NCBI RefSeq assembly: GCF_014529945.1
Contig: NZ_JACVFB010000001.1
Span: 1,426,001 to 1,490,000, forward strand
DNA from: Chitinophaga varians
GTDB taxonomy: Bacteria; Bacteroidota; Bacteroidia; Chitinophagales; Chitinophagaceae
Direction: 5' to 3'
DNA length: 64,000 nucleotides
Each line of letters opens with the position of its first letter. Position 1 is the stretch's first letter. A model generated the notes under the pieces. The model did not search any database and had not been told where the DNA came from. It saw only the letters and a program-made list of their open reading frames with translations. The translations under genes and the position numbers were made by a program. Below, piece after piece: positions 8,692 to 16,764 of this stretch.

Positions 8692-9003
8692 ATGACGTTT
8701 GGTGAAAAAGTTACCATAGCCAGAAAACAAAAAAAGTTAACACAGACGGAGCTGGCCGATGCGACCGGCACATCGCGGGATATTATAGGGAAGTATGAAC
8801 GCGATGAATCAAAACCCTCAATTGAAATAGCCGCCAGAATTGCGGAAGTCCTGGACAGTTCACTGGACTTTTTGATAAGAGATATTAACCGAGAAGACGC
8901 ACTAGCAGAGAAAATCAAACAACTTTCACCGATCAATAGAGAATACGTTATGGCTGTAATTGAAGCATTTGAAGCTAAAGAGAAATTACAGGGCAAAAGG
9001 TAA
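8692..9003 (+). CDS. XRE-family helix-turn-helix transcriptional regulator
   Basis: 103 residues. The N-terminal Cro/CI-type HTH (about 5-63) reads KVTIARKQKKLTQTELADA then TGTSRDIIGKYERDESKPSI and IAARIAEVLDSSLDFL, the HTH_3 pattern. The C-terminal 40 residues (EDALAEKIKQL, NREYVMAVIEAF) form a helical dimerisation tail. It is a cytoplasmic DNA-binding protein, probably the local repressor acting on the inverted GTAGAT sites upstream of its own start. Confidence 0.9.
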   Translation: MTFGEKVTIARKQKKLTQTELADATGTSRDIIGKYERDESKPSIEIAARIAEVLDSSLDFLIRDINREDALAEKIKQLSPINREYVMAVIEAFEAKEKLQGKR

Positions 9004-9031
9004 AGGCTCCCGCTCGCGCGGAAGCCTTTAC
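9000..9031. terminator. Hairpin at the end of the XRE gene
   Basis: A 9-bp outer stem (9000-9008 with 9023-9031) encloses a second CCGC/GCGG stem. It overlaps the stop codon and lies between convergent genes. No T-tract follows, so activity is uncertain. Confidence 0.4.
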
Positions 9032-9088
9032 AACCAAACAAATCCCAAAGGTAACCACACCTTAGCCGGGAAACTATTTAACAGCGGT

Positions 9089-9298
9089 CTAACCGCCTTC
9101 CTTTGACACTGCTGTCTGGCTGACCCCACTCATAACAGTACCGGCAACAGCGATATAACCGGCAATTTTTACGATGATGGCAGGGATGGTAGGAATACCC
9201 ATCAGGGCGCCGCTAATCGCTGTCAAGATCAAACCTATATTGCGCACCTTACTGAAAAAAGGTGGTGTCGATGCCGTGAGTCGTTGTGCAAGTTTCAT
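9089..9298 (-). CDS. Small two-helix membrane protein, conserved in Bacteroidota
   Basis: 69 residues from MKLAQRLTASTPPFFSK; an in-frame ATG 12 codons upstream is less likely by comparison with the usual form of this family. A short N-terminal amphipathic segment with TPPFF is followed by a hydrophobic stretch (NIGLILTAISGALMGI), a proline turn (PTIPAI) and a second hydrophobic stretch (VKIAGYIAVAGTVMSGVSQ). It could sit in the membrane as a helical hairpin, like a holin or a small pilot protein. It follows the 257-aa gene by 48 bp on the same strand, so they form an operon. The function is unknown. Confidence 0.7.
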   Translation of the reverse strand: MKLAQRLTASTPPFFSKVRNIGLILTAISGALMGIPTIPAIIVKIAGYIAVAGTVMSGVSQTAVSKEGG

Positions 9299-9346
9299 AC
9301 GCACAATTTTAGAGGTGAGGAAAAGCCGGCCCATACAGGCCAGTTA

Positions 9347-10120
9347 TTACGGGTTTGGTGCTGCCGGCATACCGGAGATGTCTACCAGCGCCAGCGCGTT
9401 ATAAGCGCCGTTTTTAAGGCTATACAAAGCCCCGTTAACTTGCTGGTAAAACTCTACACCTAACGCCAGGAACAACGGCTTAATAGTGTTGTCTGTCACG
9501 TTTACGGTCAAAGCCATGACGGCGGTAGCAGTGGCATCGATGGGCAATTCAGCGCTGGCCGTATTGCCATTGATGAACGTTTCTGCCTCGAAGTCGATTT
9601 CTGCACCAGCTGCCAAAACTTTGAAATGGGTAGCACCTGCAGGCGCGGCCACCATGTTGACAGGAACGAACGGCGGAATATCGACGATCAGGGTACCGGC
9701 AGCGCGATCAATGGCCGTGGTAAACGGTGCGTACAACGTACCGCCCAACCGGGCATTACTGTTGAACTCAAAACCTTTGAGCAGCTCCGCCTCACCGTCA
9801 ATGACGTTGCGCTGACCGCGTACATTGGTTGCATCTGCCTGGATCACTTTAACCATTTCACGGGTCAGGCGGGAGGACATATAGCTATCCCCGATGTTCA
9901 GGAGCAGCGCCCGGAAGGCGGTGCGTAACAGCTTACCGGCTTTGCCGGCACGACCGAATTCAGCGCCATTCTCCCGGGTCCGGATAAACGCCGGATCTGT
10001 TGCGATCCGGCTGGCATCTACACCGCCTTTCTCACGTGCCAGGTGTCCGGCTTTCGTTTTGTAAAAGGTGATATTGCCTATTGTTCCTTTAAGGGGAATG
10101 ATTCCACTTTGTCTTGCCAT
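9347..10120 (-). CDS. Conserved Bacteroidota protein of unknown function (257 aa)
   Basis: 257 residues with no signal peptide. The N-terminus (MARQSGIIPLKGTIGNITFY, then KTKAGHLAREKGGVD) is glycine-rich and basic, followed by TRENGAEFGRAGKAGKLLR and a helical segment, then a beta-rich C-terminal half with VDIPPFVPVNMVAAPAGATHFK. I know similar proteins as a recurring but uncharacterised family next to a small membrane protein in Bacteroidota. The basic, gly-rich head and beta-rich tail resemble a structural or assembly protein more than an enzyme, which is inference. Operon with the gene at 9089-9298. Confidence 0.75.
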   Translation of the reverse strand: MARQSGIIPLKGTIGNITFYKTKAGHLAREKGGVDASRIATDPAFIRTRENGAEFGRAGKAGKLLRTAFRALLLNIGDSYMSSRLTREMVKVIQADATNVRGQRNVIDGEAELLKGFEFNSNARLGGTLYAPFTTAIDRAAGTLIVDIPPFVPVNMVAAPAGATHFKVLAAGAEIDFEAETFINGNTASAELPIDATATAVMALTVNVTDNTIKPLFLALGVEFYQQVNGALYSLKNGAYNALALVDISGMPAAPNP

Positions 10121-10261
10121 ATAGAAACAATTGAATGAAAAAATGGGCTGTTTACTTAGCCAAGCCCGTTAGGCTCACATCTGCGCAGGATGCAGTATTT
10201 TTGCGGTAACCACCCCAAACCTAAGCCGGCATTTTAATCCAGAAAAATTTCCATTCCGATT

Positions 10262-10474
10262 ATGCCATTTTCGCAGAAAATAGTACCTAACCGCATAGTG
10301 ATTTATGCAAAAGATGTGATGAATATTACCGGTAGAGGTGAACGCACTGCCAGGAAGATCTTGCAGCAGATACGAGTAATGAACGGGAAAGGGAAGAATA
10401 CTTTTGTTACGGTGACAGAGTTTTGCCGGTATGCTGGACTGGAGGAGAGAAGTGTCCAGGAGTTTCTAAAGTAG
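10262..10474 (+). CDS. Small HTH-like protein (70 aa), excisionase/regulator-like
   Basis: 70 residues: RIVIYAKDVMNITGRGERTA, then RKILQQIRVMNG, then FVTVTEFCRYAGLEERSVQE. The order suggests two short helix-turn units, as in MerR/excisionase-type DNA-binding modules. Similar small proteins are common in Bacteroidota. It is divergent from the 257-aa gene across a 141-bp promoter region. Role unproven. Confidence 0.6.
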   Translation: MPFSQKIVPNRIVIYAKDVMNITGRGERTARKILQQIRVMNGKGKNTFVTVTEFCRYAGLEERSVQEFLK

Positions 10475-10488
10475 TCGATAGATAGGAT

Positions 10489-10517
10489 ACATAGCCGGGC
10501 CTTCCGCCCAGCTATGT
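10489..10517. terminator. Convergent terminator hairpin
   Basis: ACATAGC-CGGGC pairs with GCCC-AGCTATGT with one bulge and a 5-nt loop. It lies between the convergent genes ending at 10474 and 10529. Confidence 0.55.
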
Positions 10518-10528
10518 ACAAAGATCTC

Positions 10529-10861
10529 TTATACAGTTTTGTCATCGATGGTAGCCGATGGAGCATTGTTCTTAACAGAAGCAATACCTCCGTCACGGCT
10601 GGCAGCACTTTCGTACATTTCGCTGTTGCCAATCACCTGGCCATTCGTGGCCTTCAGGTTAAAATAGTGTTTTCCGTTAGTAGATGTTTTTTTCTCGAAT
10701 CGTTCATCATGCTGAGAATTGGTGCGTACAGATTCAATGCCGTTTTCGCAATTTGCTTTGGTGGTGTAGCCTTCACTGACGAGGATAGTTTCTCCATTTC
10801 CGGCGTTCAGTTTAAAACGGAACTCGCCTTTGGAGTCCTTGGTGATAACAAATTTTCCCAT
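10529..10861 (-). CDS. YegP-like DUF1508 protein
   Basis: 110 residues with two tandem repeats of the DUF1508 fold: GEFRFKLNAGNGETILVSEG with a following TKANCENGIESVRTN, and HYFNLKATNGQVIGNSEMYE with RDGGIASVKNN. This small duplicated domain (Escherichia coli YegP family) is soluble and of uncertain function. It is monocistronic and faces the left half of the island. Confidence 0.85.
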   Translation of the reverse strand: MGKFVITKDSKGEFRFKLNAGNGETILVSEGYTTKANCENGIESVRTNSQHDERFEKKTSTNGKHYFNLKATNGQVIGNSEMYESAASRDGGIASVKNNAPSATIDDKTV

Positions 10862-11032
10862 ATTGGTTTGAGTTTAAGTATCCTGAAGTTAAGGAATATT
10901 TTAAAACAGGCTGGGGCGTTGCGAAAGGGGAAGCGTTACAAGATAAGTAGATAGGTTCGGCCGGTTATCAGCGTATATACGCTATATTTAGTGCATTAAT
11001 TTATTTTATCCTTGCTTATGCTTATTCAGCAG

Positions 11033-11138
11033 GGGTTTTCGTATCTTTATAGCAATTACACATTCTTTCAAACTCAAACAAAGTAAGCTATTTCACGAGT
11101 CTACAAAATCGTTTACAGTAGCTAATGAATCCTCGAAA
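11033..11138 (+). repeat. Direct repeat, left copy (att-like, flanks the 556-aa gene)
   Basis: It aligns without gaps to 12951-13056 at an offset of 1,918 bp. I count about 16 mismatches in 106 bp. The inner 55 bp (11084-11138), including a 29-bp identical run at 11084-11112, has only two. It lies 29 bp upstream of the 556-aa start and so may also carry its promoter or leader: TATCTTTA at 11042-11049 resembles the Bacteroidota TAnnTTTG box. Confidence 0.75.
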
Positions 11139-11167
11139 GCGGCGCTAAAATTACCCAAAAAAGAGAA

Positions 11168-12838
11168 ATGGATAAAGTCAAGTTCGAACGACAATACTTA
11201 CTTGTCTACAAGGACGTTTTTGATGATGCAGTTGATGTTGTTGAATTAGTAAGGCACCTGCCCCTAGAGGCGGCAGTTCAGTTTATTGCTCATGTACTGC
11301 ACCTTTTCAACGTTCGTAAGCGAGATGATACGGAGTTTCAGTCTCGGAGCCTGTTTTCCTGGATATTAAAAATGAAAAATGCGGCACAGTGGCAGGTGTT
11401 GCAATTTGTAATGGAAAACAATGAACTAATTCTTGCACCATCTTTTAAATTTATCGATAGGCGTCCTTGTCTAAACCTTATACAGTACTTGCTGGTTCAT
11501 GCCGATGCTCAGTCTGTCCGAAATCTAGATAGCGAGGATTACAGCGTAATGTTGAAGCTGTTGTTATGGTTTAATGCAGAGGAATTGCACCATCAGGTGG
11601 ACGCATTTGAATGGGATGGAACCGGAACAACAGAAAAATATGCCGATCTCATCATGTTCGCACACATCCGAGATATTGAGAACCGGAATTTTAAGAATTA
11701 TGCAATACAAGTGATAAAGATTCATTACTTTTTTGAATTTTGCAGCACACACAGTGACTATGGGACACTCCTAGACAAATTCCTAACTGCTCTCAACCTA
11801 CCCTCCTATGAGCACTACTTGTGGCATTTGATCTCACCCATTTTGAAAATGATGACGACCGTACCACCTTCTCCCTCGATGGAGTTGCGGGATAAGCCAG
11901 TTTTTGACTTTTTTCGGCGGCTGAGTATTAATGGTTATGCTGCTATAGATAATGATTACAAGCAGATACGATCCTATCCTTTATTCGCTTTTGAGAATAG
12001 CCACTTTATATTCCTTGATTTTCGGTTTTTCGTTGACAAGCTCTATAATGGCTTTTTGTTCGACTTTGCGGCCATCACAGGCTTGCCTTTTTCCAAGTTA
12101 AAGCAACAGTTAGGCGACGGTTTTTCTGAGCATGTACTGTTTTATACAACTATCGCAGGCTGTTTTGCTAATTATGGTAATGTTCGTAAATCGGGCGCAG
12201 AATTAAAACAAAAACTATTGTCTGGAGAACCGGACTACTACCTACGAAAAGGACAGAATGTCTGTTTGTTTGAGTTTAAGGATATATTGTTGCCTGCCAC
12301 TGTCAAGTACGCAAAAAAAATTGAGGATATAAAAAATGGCATTGCTGAACGACTAGAAAGAGATATTAGTGGCAAGCGTAAGGGAATTACGCAACTACTA
12401 AACAGCGTATCGATGTTACTGGAAGGCATCTATCAAAAATCAGGGATTGACGACATAACAAATGATGTCATAATCTACCCGATAATAGTCCACACAGATG
12501 TGAGTTTGGAATGTGCTGGTGTCAATTATTTTCTTAATGACCGAATGCAACATCATATCAAAGAATTAAAATTGCCTGAAAATAAGATTGCTCCGCTTGT
12601 TATCATCCATATTGAGACCCTCATACAGCTTCAAGAATATTTTTGCGATGGACATCTAGACTTGATAGACTGCCTGGAAGCCTACCACAAATATACTTCC
12701 AGTACTGATCCAGTAACAGATACATTTCCATTTGACGAGTTTGTAAAATATCATCTTGTTCAAACTGTTGGATTAAGACTTAACCATCAGCCAAGACTAT
12801 TTCAAGAAATTATTGGCAAATTTGCTAGAAGTAAATGA
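11168..12838 (+). CDS. Hypothetical protein with PD-(D/E)XK nuclease-like motif (556 aa)
   Basis: 556 residues, no signal peptide or membrane segment, so cytoplasmic. Residues 1 to about 310 are predicted helix-rich and unrecognised. Residues about 316-440 show a restriction-nuclease-like core: a helix with E321 (FSEHVLFYTTIAG), then EPDYYL with D356, then a strand ending in LFEFKD with E369 and K371, giving D-x12-E-x-K. The C-terminal 100 residues are unrecognised. It is the only gene inside a 1,918-bp unit bounded by direct repeats and ends an accessory island with defence genes, so a single-gene anti-phage nuclease is a reasonable inference. The motif call is mine from sequence alone. Confidence 0.85.
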   Translation: MDKVKFERQYLLVYKDVFDDAVDVVELVRHLPLEAAVQFIAHVLHLFNVRKRDDTEFQSRSLFSWILKMKNAAQWQVLQFVMENNELILAPSFKFIDRRPCLNLIQYLLVHADAQSVRNLDSEDYSVMLKLLLWFNAEELHHQVDAFEWDGTGTTEKYADLIMFAHIRDIENRNFKNYAIQVIKIHYFFEFCSTHSDYGTLLDKFLTALNLPSYEHYLWHLISPILKMMTTVPPSPSMELRDKPVFDFFRRLSINGYAAIDNDYKQIRSYPLFAFENSHFIFLDFRFFVDKLYNGFLFDFAAITGLPFSKLKQQLGDGFSEHVLFYTTIAGCFANYGNVRKSGAELKQKLLSGEPDYYLRKGQNVCLFEFKDILLPATVKYAKKIEDIKNGIAERLERDISGKRKGITQLLNSVSMLLEGIYQKSGIDDITNDVIIYPIIVHTDVSLECAGVNYFLNDRMQHHIKELKLPENKIAPLVIIHIETLIQLQEYFCDGHLDLIDCLEAYHKYTSSTDPVTDTFPFDEFVKYHLVQTVGLRLNHQPRLFQEIIGKFARSK

Positions 12839-12950
12839 TCTACTCATTTTAGATTTGAATCAGATTAGCCAATTAGCCAAACTCATTTAAGATGCGGTAG
12901 ATCGAAGATAGTCTCAATTTATTTTCCTCTGATTTGTACCAATTTGGCAA

Positions 12951-13056
12951 GGATTTTCGTACCTTTGTACTGTTTGCAAGTTCTTTCAAACCCTCACAAA
13001 ATAAGCTATTTCACGAGTCTACAAAATCGTCTACAGTAGCTAATGAGTCCTCGAAA
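12951..13056 (+). repeat. Direct repeat, right copy (att-like)
   Basis: Gap-free partner of 11033-11138. It contains TACCTTTG (12960-12967), a match to the Bacteroidota TAnnTTTG promoter box, and is followed 55 bp later by a terminator hairpin with no gene between. It may therefore be a remnant or empty end of a cassette, or may express a short RNA of roughly 165 nt. Confidence 0.75.
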
Positions 13057-13111
13057 AGCAGCGCTAATTAAGCCTTTGATATAGTCCCAGCGGGATCACA
13101 GACAAGTTACA

Positions 13112-13139
13112 AACCTCGCGCTGGTCGCGGGGTTTTGTT
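13112..13139 (+). terminator. Terminator at the probable right end of the island
   Basis: CCTCGCG pairs with CGCGGGG and is followed by TTTTGTTTTTT. The preceding bases 13084-13100 (AGTCCCAGCGGGATCAC) resemble the 3' end of a tRNA gene (T-arm/acceptor strand), which would fit an attR with the intact tRNA at the other end of the island. That part is speculative. Confidence 0.6.
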
Positions 13140-13250
13140 TTTTAGTTGAGTATTTAGTCGAGTTCCTTTTGTATAACCCCGATTTCTTTCCCGTACTTTA
13201 TACAGGTTAATCAGCTTTTACTAAGATAACACATATCCTTATCAGTACGA

Positions 13251-13290
13251 AAAAGGGGGCCATATCATAATTTTTGATACAACCCCTTTT
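13251..13290 (-). terminator. Terminator of the 412-aa lipoprotein gene
   Basis: AAAAGGGG (13251-13258) pairs with CCCCTTTT (13283-13290), with an inner TATCA/TGATA stem. Read on the minus strand it ends in a T-tract. It lies 53 bp downstream of the gene ending at 13343. Confidence 0.65.
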
Positions 13291-13342
13291 GTGTGGATTT
13301 CAATAGAAAAATTTTAACGTGAGTAAGCTGCAAAGCTTATCC

Positions 13343-14581
13343 TTATTGTGTTGCGAGTACTTTGTCGTGCACATATTTTACGGTTTTTCCCTCGGCATGT
13401 TGTATGTTCCCTTTTAACTCGTCAATAATCTCCAAATACATCGAATCGCTGGATAGGGTTTTTACATTATCCAAATAAGCAATTAGGTTCGCTCTGGACT
13501 TGGTATTTATTAATACATCATTACTCTGTGGAGAAGTGAGCAACTTGCTGACTATTGGTATTACTTCATTGTCCAGTATAGCATAGCTTTCCCCTGCCAC
13601 CTGTGCATTAAGGCTATTTTGAAGTACTGTACTCACATAGTAGTAATCCTCTACAAAGTGTTGACCCAACCCGGATTTAATCATAAAATTGTCTCGAAAT
13701 TCATAAAGAGTAGGGTTGCGCGGATCGTTATCTACCGTGTACGTATTCCAAGGTTGCATTTTGCCGGTGACACATTCCTTTAAGCTTTTGCACGTTAGGA
13801 ATGGCCTTCGTTCGCAACTCATAGACCCACCTCTAAGACATGGCCCTTCACACATTTCATTATCCTTGAAGTGCTTAACATAATAAAAGTCATCACCACC
13901 GATAGGCCCGGTTGTAGGTTTAGCCAGCATTTGTCTTTGGATATATTTTGACAGCTTGTACCTAAATTTATCGATTGAATTATTTCTATTTTCCTGTTTT
14001 TTATTATCGGAAAAGAGTACGGTAGAAATGGATTTGACACCTTGGTTGAAATATTTAGAAGCCAGGATTGAAAAGTGATTAAACGATATAACATTAGTCT
14101 CTGACGCTAACTCGTGTATCTCTTTAAACATTCCATTTTCTTGAGTCAAAACCTTTACGTTCATCTGATCTTTGATATCATAATAGACAATGATCGCTAC
14201 AATATCAGGTTTTATGATGGTATAAGCTGAACCTTTGGATAGGTTTTTGCTGACGAGATAGGCTACTCCGACAAGCTCTGAAGGCTTTATATCCACGTTC
14301 CCGGATAACTGATAGGCATCTAAAGATGTAGCTACTTCTTCTGCTGGCACAGTGGTTTGCTCATCCAAGATGCAGTAATCGTAGTTGTTGTTACGACCAT
14401 CGTTTTTCCATAAATTGAATGTTCTTTCAATAGTTCCGGCCTTAACCTGAAGCACTTTGTCGACAGGCATAGGCCCACACTTTTTACATTCGTTACTTTC
14501 GGCGCCTTTTGAGCAAGATAATAATCCGATTTGGATAAGAGAGACAAACAGGATCAATGTGATCCGAGTGAAATGTGACAT
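13343..14581 (-). CDS. Hypothetical lipoprotein (412 aa)
   Basis: The signal peptide ends in LLSC, with the lipobox cysteine at residue 23, so the mature protein is a lipoprotein. The mature part begins with a Cys-rich patch (ECKKCG), has a mid-region with CEGPCLRGGSMSCERRP and TCKSLKEC, and a helical C-terminus. The six or more cysteines may form disulphides in the periplasm. I do not recognise a family. It has its own terminator and a divergent neighbour, so it is likely monocistronic. It is the first gene of normal chromosomal context after the island. Confidence 0.8.
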   Translation of the reverse strand: MSHFTRITLILFVSLIQIGLLSCSKGAESNECKKCGPMPVDKVLQVKAGTIERTFNLWKNDGRNNNYDYCILDEQTTVPAEEVATSLDAYQLSGNVDIKPSELVGVAYLVSKNLSKGSAYTIIKPDIVAIIVYYDIKDQMNVKVLTQENGMFKEIHELASETNVISFNHFSILASKYFNQGVKSISTVLFSDNKKQENRNNSIDKFRYKLSKYIQRQMLAKPTTGPIGGDDFYYVKHFKDNEMCEGPCLRGGSMSCERRPFLTCKSLKECVTGKMQPWNTYTVDNDPRNPTLYEFRDNFMIKSGLGQHFVEDYYYVSTVLQNSLNAQVAGESYAILDNEVIPIVSKLLTSPQSNDVLINTKSRANLIAYLDNVKTLSSDSMYLEIIDELKGNIQHAEGKTVKYVHDKVLATQ

Positions 14582-14878
14582 AGGTTTAAATGTTTAGTTA
14601 AAGTGAGGAAAATTCGAATAAACTATTGGGCTAGGTTCTAACGGGGGTACTACTACAGTTTTGAGGTATAAAATGAAGTCCTTTCTCTGATACGAAATAA
14701 CAATAAAGTCTTTCAAAAATCAAATATTTTAACAATTATACGTGTATTTTATTCTATCAGATATGTGTTACGGACTGTGTTGTGATGTGTATGGCCCGCC
14801 GGACAAAGGTTTATAGGCCCGGGTAGGGATAAGAATATTTTTTGATCTTACAGATTTAATGCTGTATATTTTGCCGTT

Positions 14879-15166
14879 ATGTTAACCGTTAATATGAAAA
14901 AGCGGGATATGAGAAACGCAAGTATGAAGCAATTGAAATCCTTTTTCACCTTTGACTTCCCCTTGAAATACAGCTACATTTATTCCCGTTTCCGTAAAAT
15001 CCATGAAGAGCAGCGCGGTATTTATTCCAGCTGGCCAGCAGAAGCAACGCGCCGCCAGTTGATTAACGAGTATTGGAGCAATGCACTTTGGCATTATTTG
15101 CTTCTGGTTGTATTAGCCGCTGTCGCTGTCTGGTTTTACAGCGGTAAATCAGCTATCAGTAGTTAG
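14879..15166 (+). CDS. Small C-terminally anchored membrane protein (95 aa)
   Basis: A basic cytoplasmic region (KKRDMRNASMKQLKSFF, then FPLKYSYIYSRFRKIHEEQR) is followed by one C-terminal hydrophobic helix (WHYLLLVVLAAVAVWFY). ATGs at codons 6 and 11 are alternative starts. No family is recognised. Its divergence from the lipoprotein gene across 297 bp, which holds no other gene, supports its own promoter. Confidence 0.55.
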   Translation: MLTVNMKKRDMRNASMKQLKSFFTFDFPLKYSYIYSRFRKIHEEQRGIYSSWPAEATRRQLINEYWSNALWHYLLLVVLAAVAVWFYSGKSAISS

Positions 15167-15370
15167 AATAATATCTTTTTGAGATTTTCTTCCATGAGAA
15201 CAAGCGTATCCACCAGCCATCAGAAAATGTCGTTTTCATACTATCAGGGAAGACAGGCATGAGGTACTTTTGCCTTATCAGATAGTTTTTTTTGCCCGCT
15301 GAAGTACAGGAAACCATGTAAAACCCATCCTACCTCCGGCTTTTAAATATGTAGAACAAAACACGCCATA

Positions 15371-15655
15371 ATGAAATACACAAAAATGTTTAGTCCGGTG
15401 ATAGCCGGTGCCATGGCATTGCTATGCGCGCTCGGCTGTAAAAAATCCGCCACAGAAGCACCAGCACCGCCGCCTGCTGAAAAACTGCAAATTAACGCTG
15501 AAGCAGAAGCTGTCCGGTCGTTCATCGTTAAAAAATACCATCTGAAGGATAGTGACGTAGGCTACGATAAGAAAAATGGTTTCTTTTCCATCTATCACAT
15601 CAATGTGGTTAGCTACGATGACGCTTTAACTGATTATGAGGAAAATAAAAAATAG
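15371..15655 (+). CDS. Small hypothetical lipoprotein (94 aa)
   Basis: The signal peptide ends in LCALGC with lipobox Cys, followed by a proline/alanine linker (TEAPAPPPAEK) and a 60-residue domain. The domain begins EAVRSFIVKKYHLKDSDVGY and includes FFSIYHINVVSYDDAL. It is followed after 3 bp by the 340-aa gene, so they are co-transcribed. Unknown function, probably periplasmic or outer-membrane anchored. Confidence 0.75.
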   Translation: MKYTKMFSPVIAGAMALLCALGCKKSATEAPAPPPAEKLQINAEAEAVRSFIVKKYHLKDSDVGYDKKNGFFSIYHINVVSYDDALTDYEENKK

Positions 15656-15658
15656 GCC

Positions 15659-16681
15659 ATGAAGAAACTTTTAATGTTTGCAGCAATTTGCATGATGGCT
15701 TTACATGTAAAAGCCTCCTTCTACATACAAATCTTTAATATACCCGCCAATCAAAATAAGAACCTGATTGTTGATCCTTCAAAAGCTACCGCCTTTAAGG
15801 CAACTTACAATCTGGGCTATACACCAGATAACATGTTTAATACGATTGTTGTAGATGTAGTATATATTAGCAGCACAGAAACATTGGTGATTGGCCCGGC
15901 AAAAACATATACTGCGACCTCCACTACCGGGGTGGCAGATTATATAGACGCTACATTACCGGCTAACAAAATGACCGGAAGGATATCGCTGAGGATAAGG
16001 GCATCTTCACCACAATCTATGACTACCTATAGTCTTAATAGTTATGGTGTTGAAAATGCAGTAGTATCACCAGAGGAACTATTCAGACGAAAAATGCAGG
16101 AGTACAGGTTATCTATCCTGCCCGGAGGCAATGTTGAATTTATTGACCCGCCAGCTGGTTTTGAGAACACTTCATTGGCTCCGGTATATCTGACGATCAC
16201 AGCAGACGGCAAGTCATATGATCTGTATGTTGACCCAACGCGTGCTCCCGGCTGGCCCTTGTATGATAAGCAGCTAACCCCCGGGTATTATGGGCTTAGA
16301 AAAGAATTTTATGCTTTCACGCAACAGCAGGCCGGAACAGTGCCTATATACAGGTATGTGAAAAAGGCAAACAGAACTGCTGTGCTTTTTTCTATGTATC
16401 CGCAGGATGAAACCATCTGGGATAAAACAGGTATTGCTTTTTATGCGTACAGCACACGGGTGCGGGATACGCCATCCCCTCCGCCAGGAGTACAGGGCGC
16501 CGTTCATGTATTCAATGCTGATCCCAGTGCGGACCGTACTTTCTTTGCAATGGCCTTCCCTGATGAAAACAATAAAGACTGGCTGCCTCCTTACATTATT
16601 GATCCACAAGGAAACAAGGTGCGCCAGGCTATATTTTACGCTGATTTCCGGACGTTCCCGGCTTACAAAATCAACCCTTGA
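15659..16681 (+). CDS. Secreted hypothetical protein (340 aa)
   Basis: A clear signal peptide (MKKLLMFAAICMMALHVKA) is followed by a beta-rich domain with AKTYTATSTTGVADYIDATL and a second part with repeated proline/aromatic strands (PGYYGLRKEFYAFTQQQ). No catalytic motif is recognised. It forms an operon with the small lipoprotein upstream (3-bp gap) and ends at a strong terminator. The beta-rich composition suggests an Ig-like or adhesin-type exported protein. Confidence 0.75.
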   Translation: MKKLLMFAAICMMALHVKASFYIQIFNIPANQNKNLIVDPSKATAFKATYNLGYTPDNMFNTIVVDVVYISSTETLVIGPAKTYTATSTTGVADYIDATLPANKMTGRISLRIRASSPQSMTTYSLNSYGVENAVVSPEELFRRKMQEYRLSILPGGNVEFIDPPAGFENTSLAPVYLTITADGKSYDLYVDPTRAPGWPLYDKQLTPGYYGLRKEFYAFTQQQAGTVPIYRYVKKANRTAVLFSMYPQDETIWDKTGIAFYAYSTRVRDTPSPPPGVQGAVHVFNADPSADRTFFAMAFPDENNKDWLPPYIIDPQGNKVRQAIFYADFRTFPAYKINP

Positions 16682-16691
16682 TAAAAGGACC

Positions 16692-16745
16692 GTTATATTT
16701 CATGATAAAGCCCGCAACTATGCGGGCTTTATCATGAAATATAAC
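16692..16745. terminator. Perfect 25-bp-stem bidirectional terminator
   Basis: Bases 16692-16716 pair exactly with 16721-16745 around a 4-nt loop. It serves the convergent genes ending at 16681 (plus) and 16765 (minus). Confidence 0.8.
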
Positions 16746-16764
16746 TGCATTCTGAAAGCTCGCT

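Noticed and set aside
8658..9041. 127-codon minus-strand frame over the XRE gene
   Set aside because: Antisense shadow of a clear HTH protein; Ser/Leu/Ile-rich product without a domain.
13000..13140. tmRNA or other stable RNA at the repeat/terminator region
   Set aside because: No tag-peptide frame, no CCA-type acceptor pairing and far too short for Bacteroidota tmRNA. Left as a possible small RNA only.
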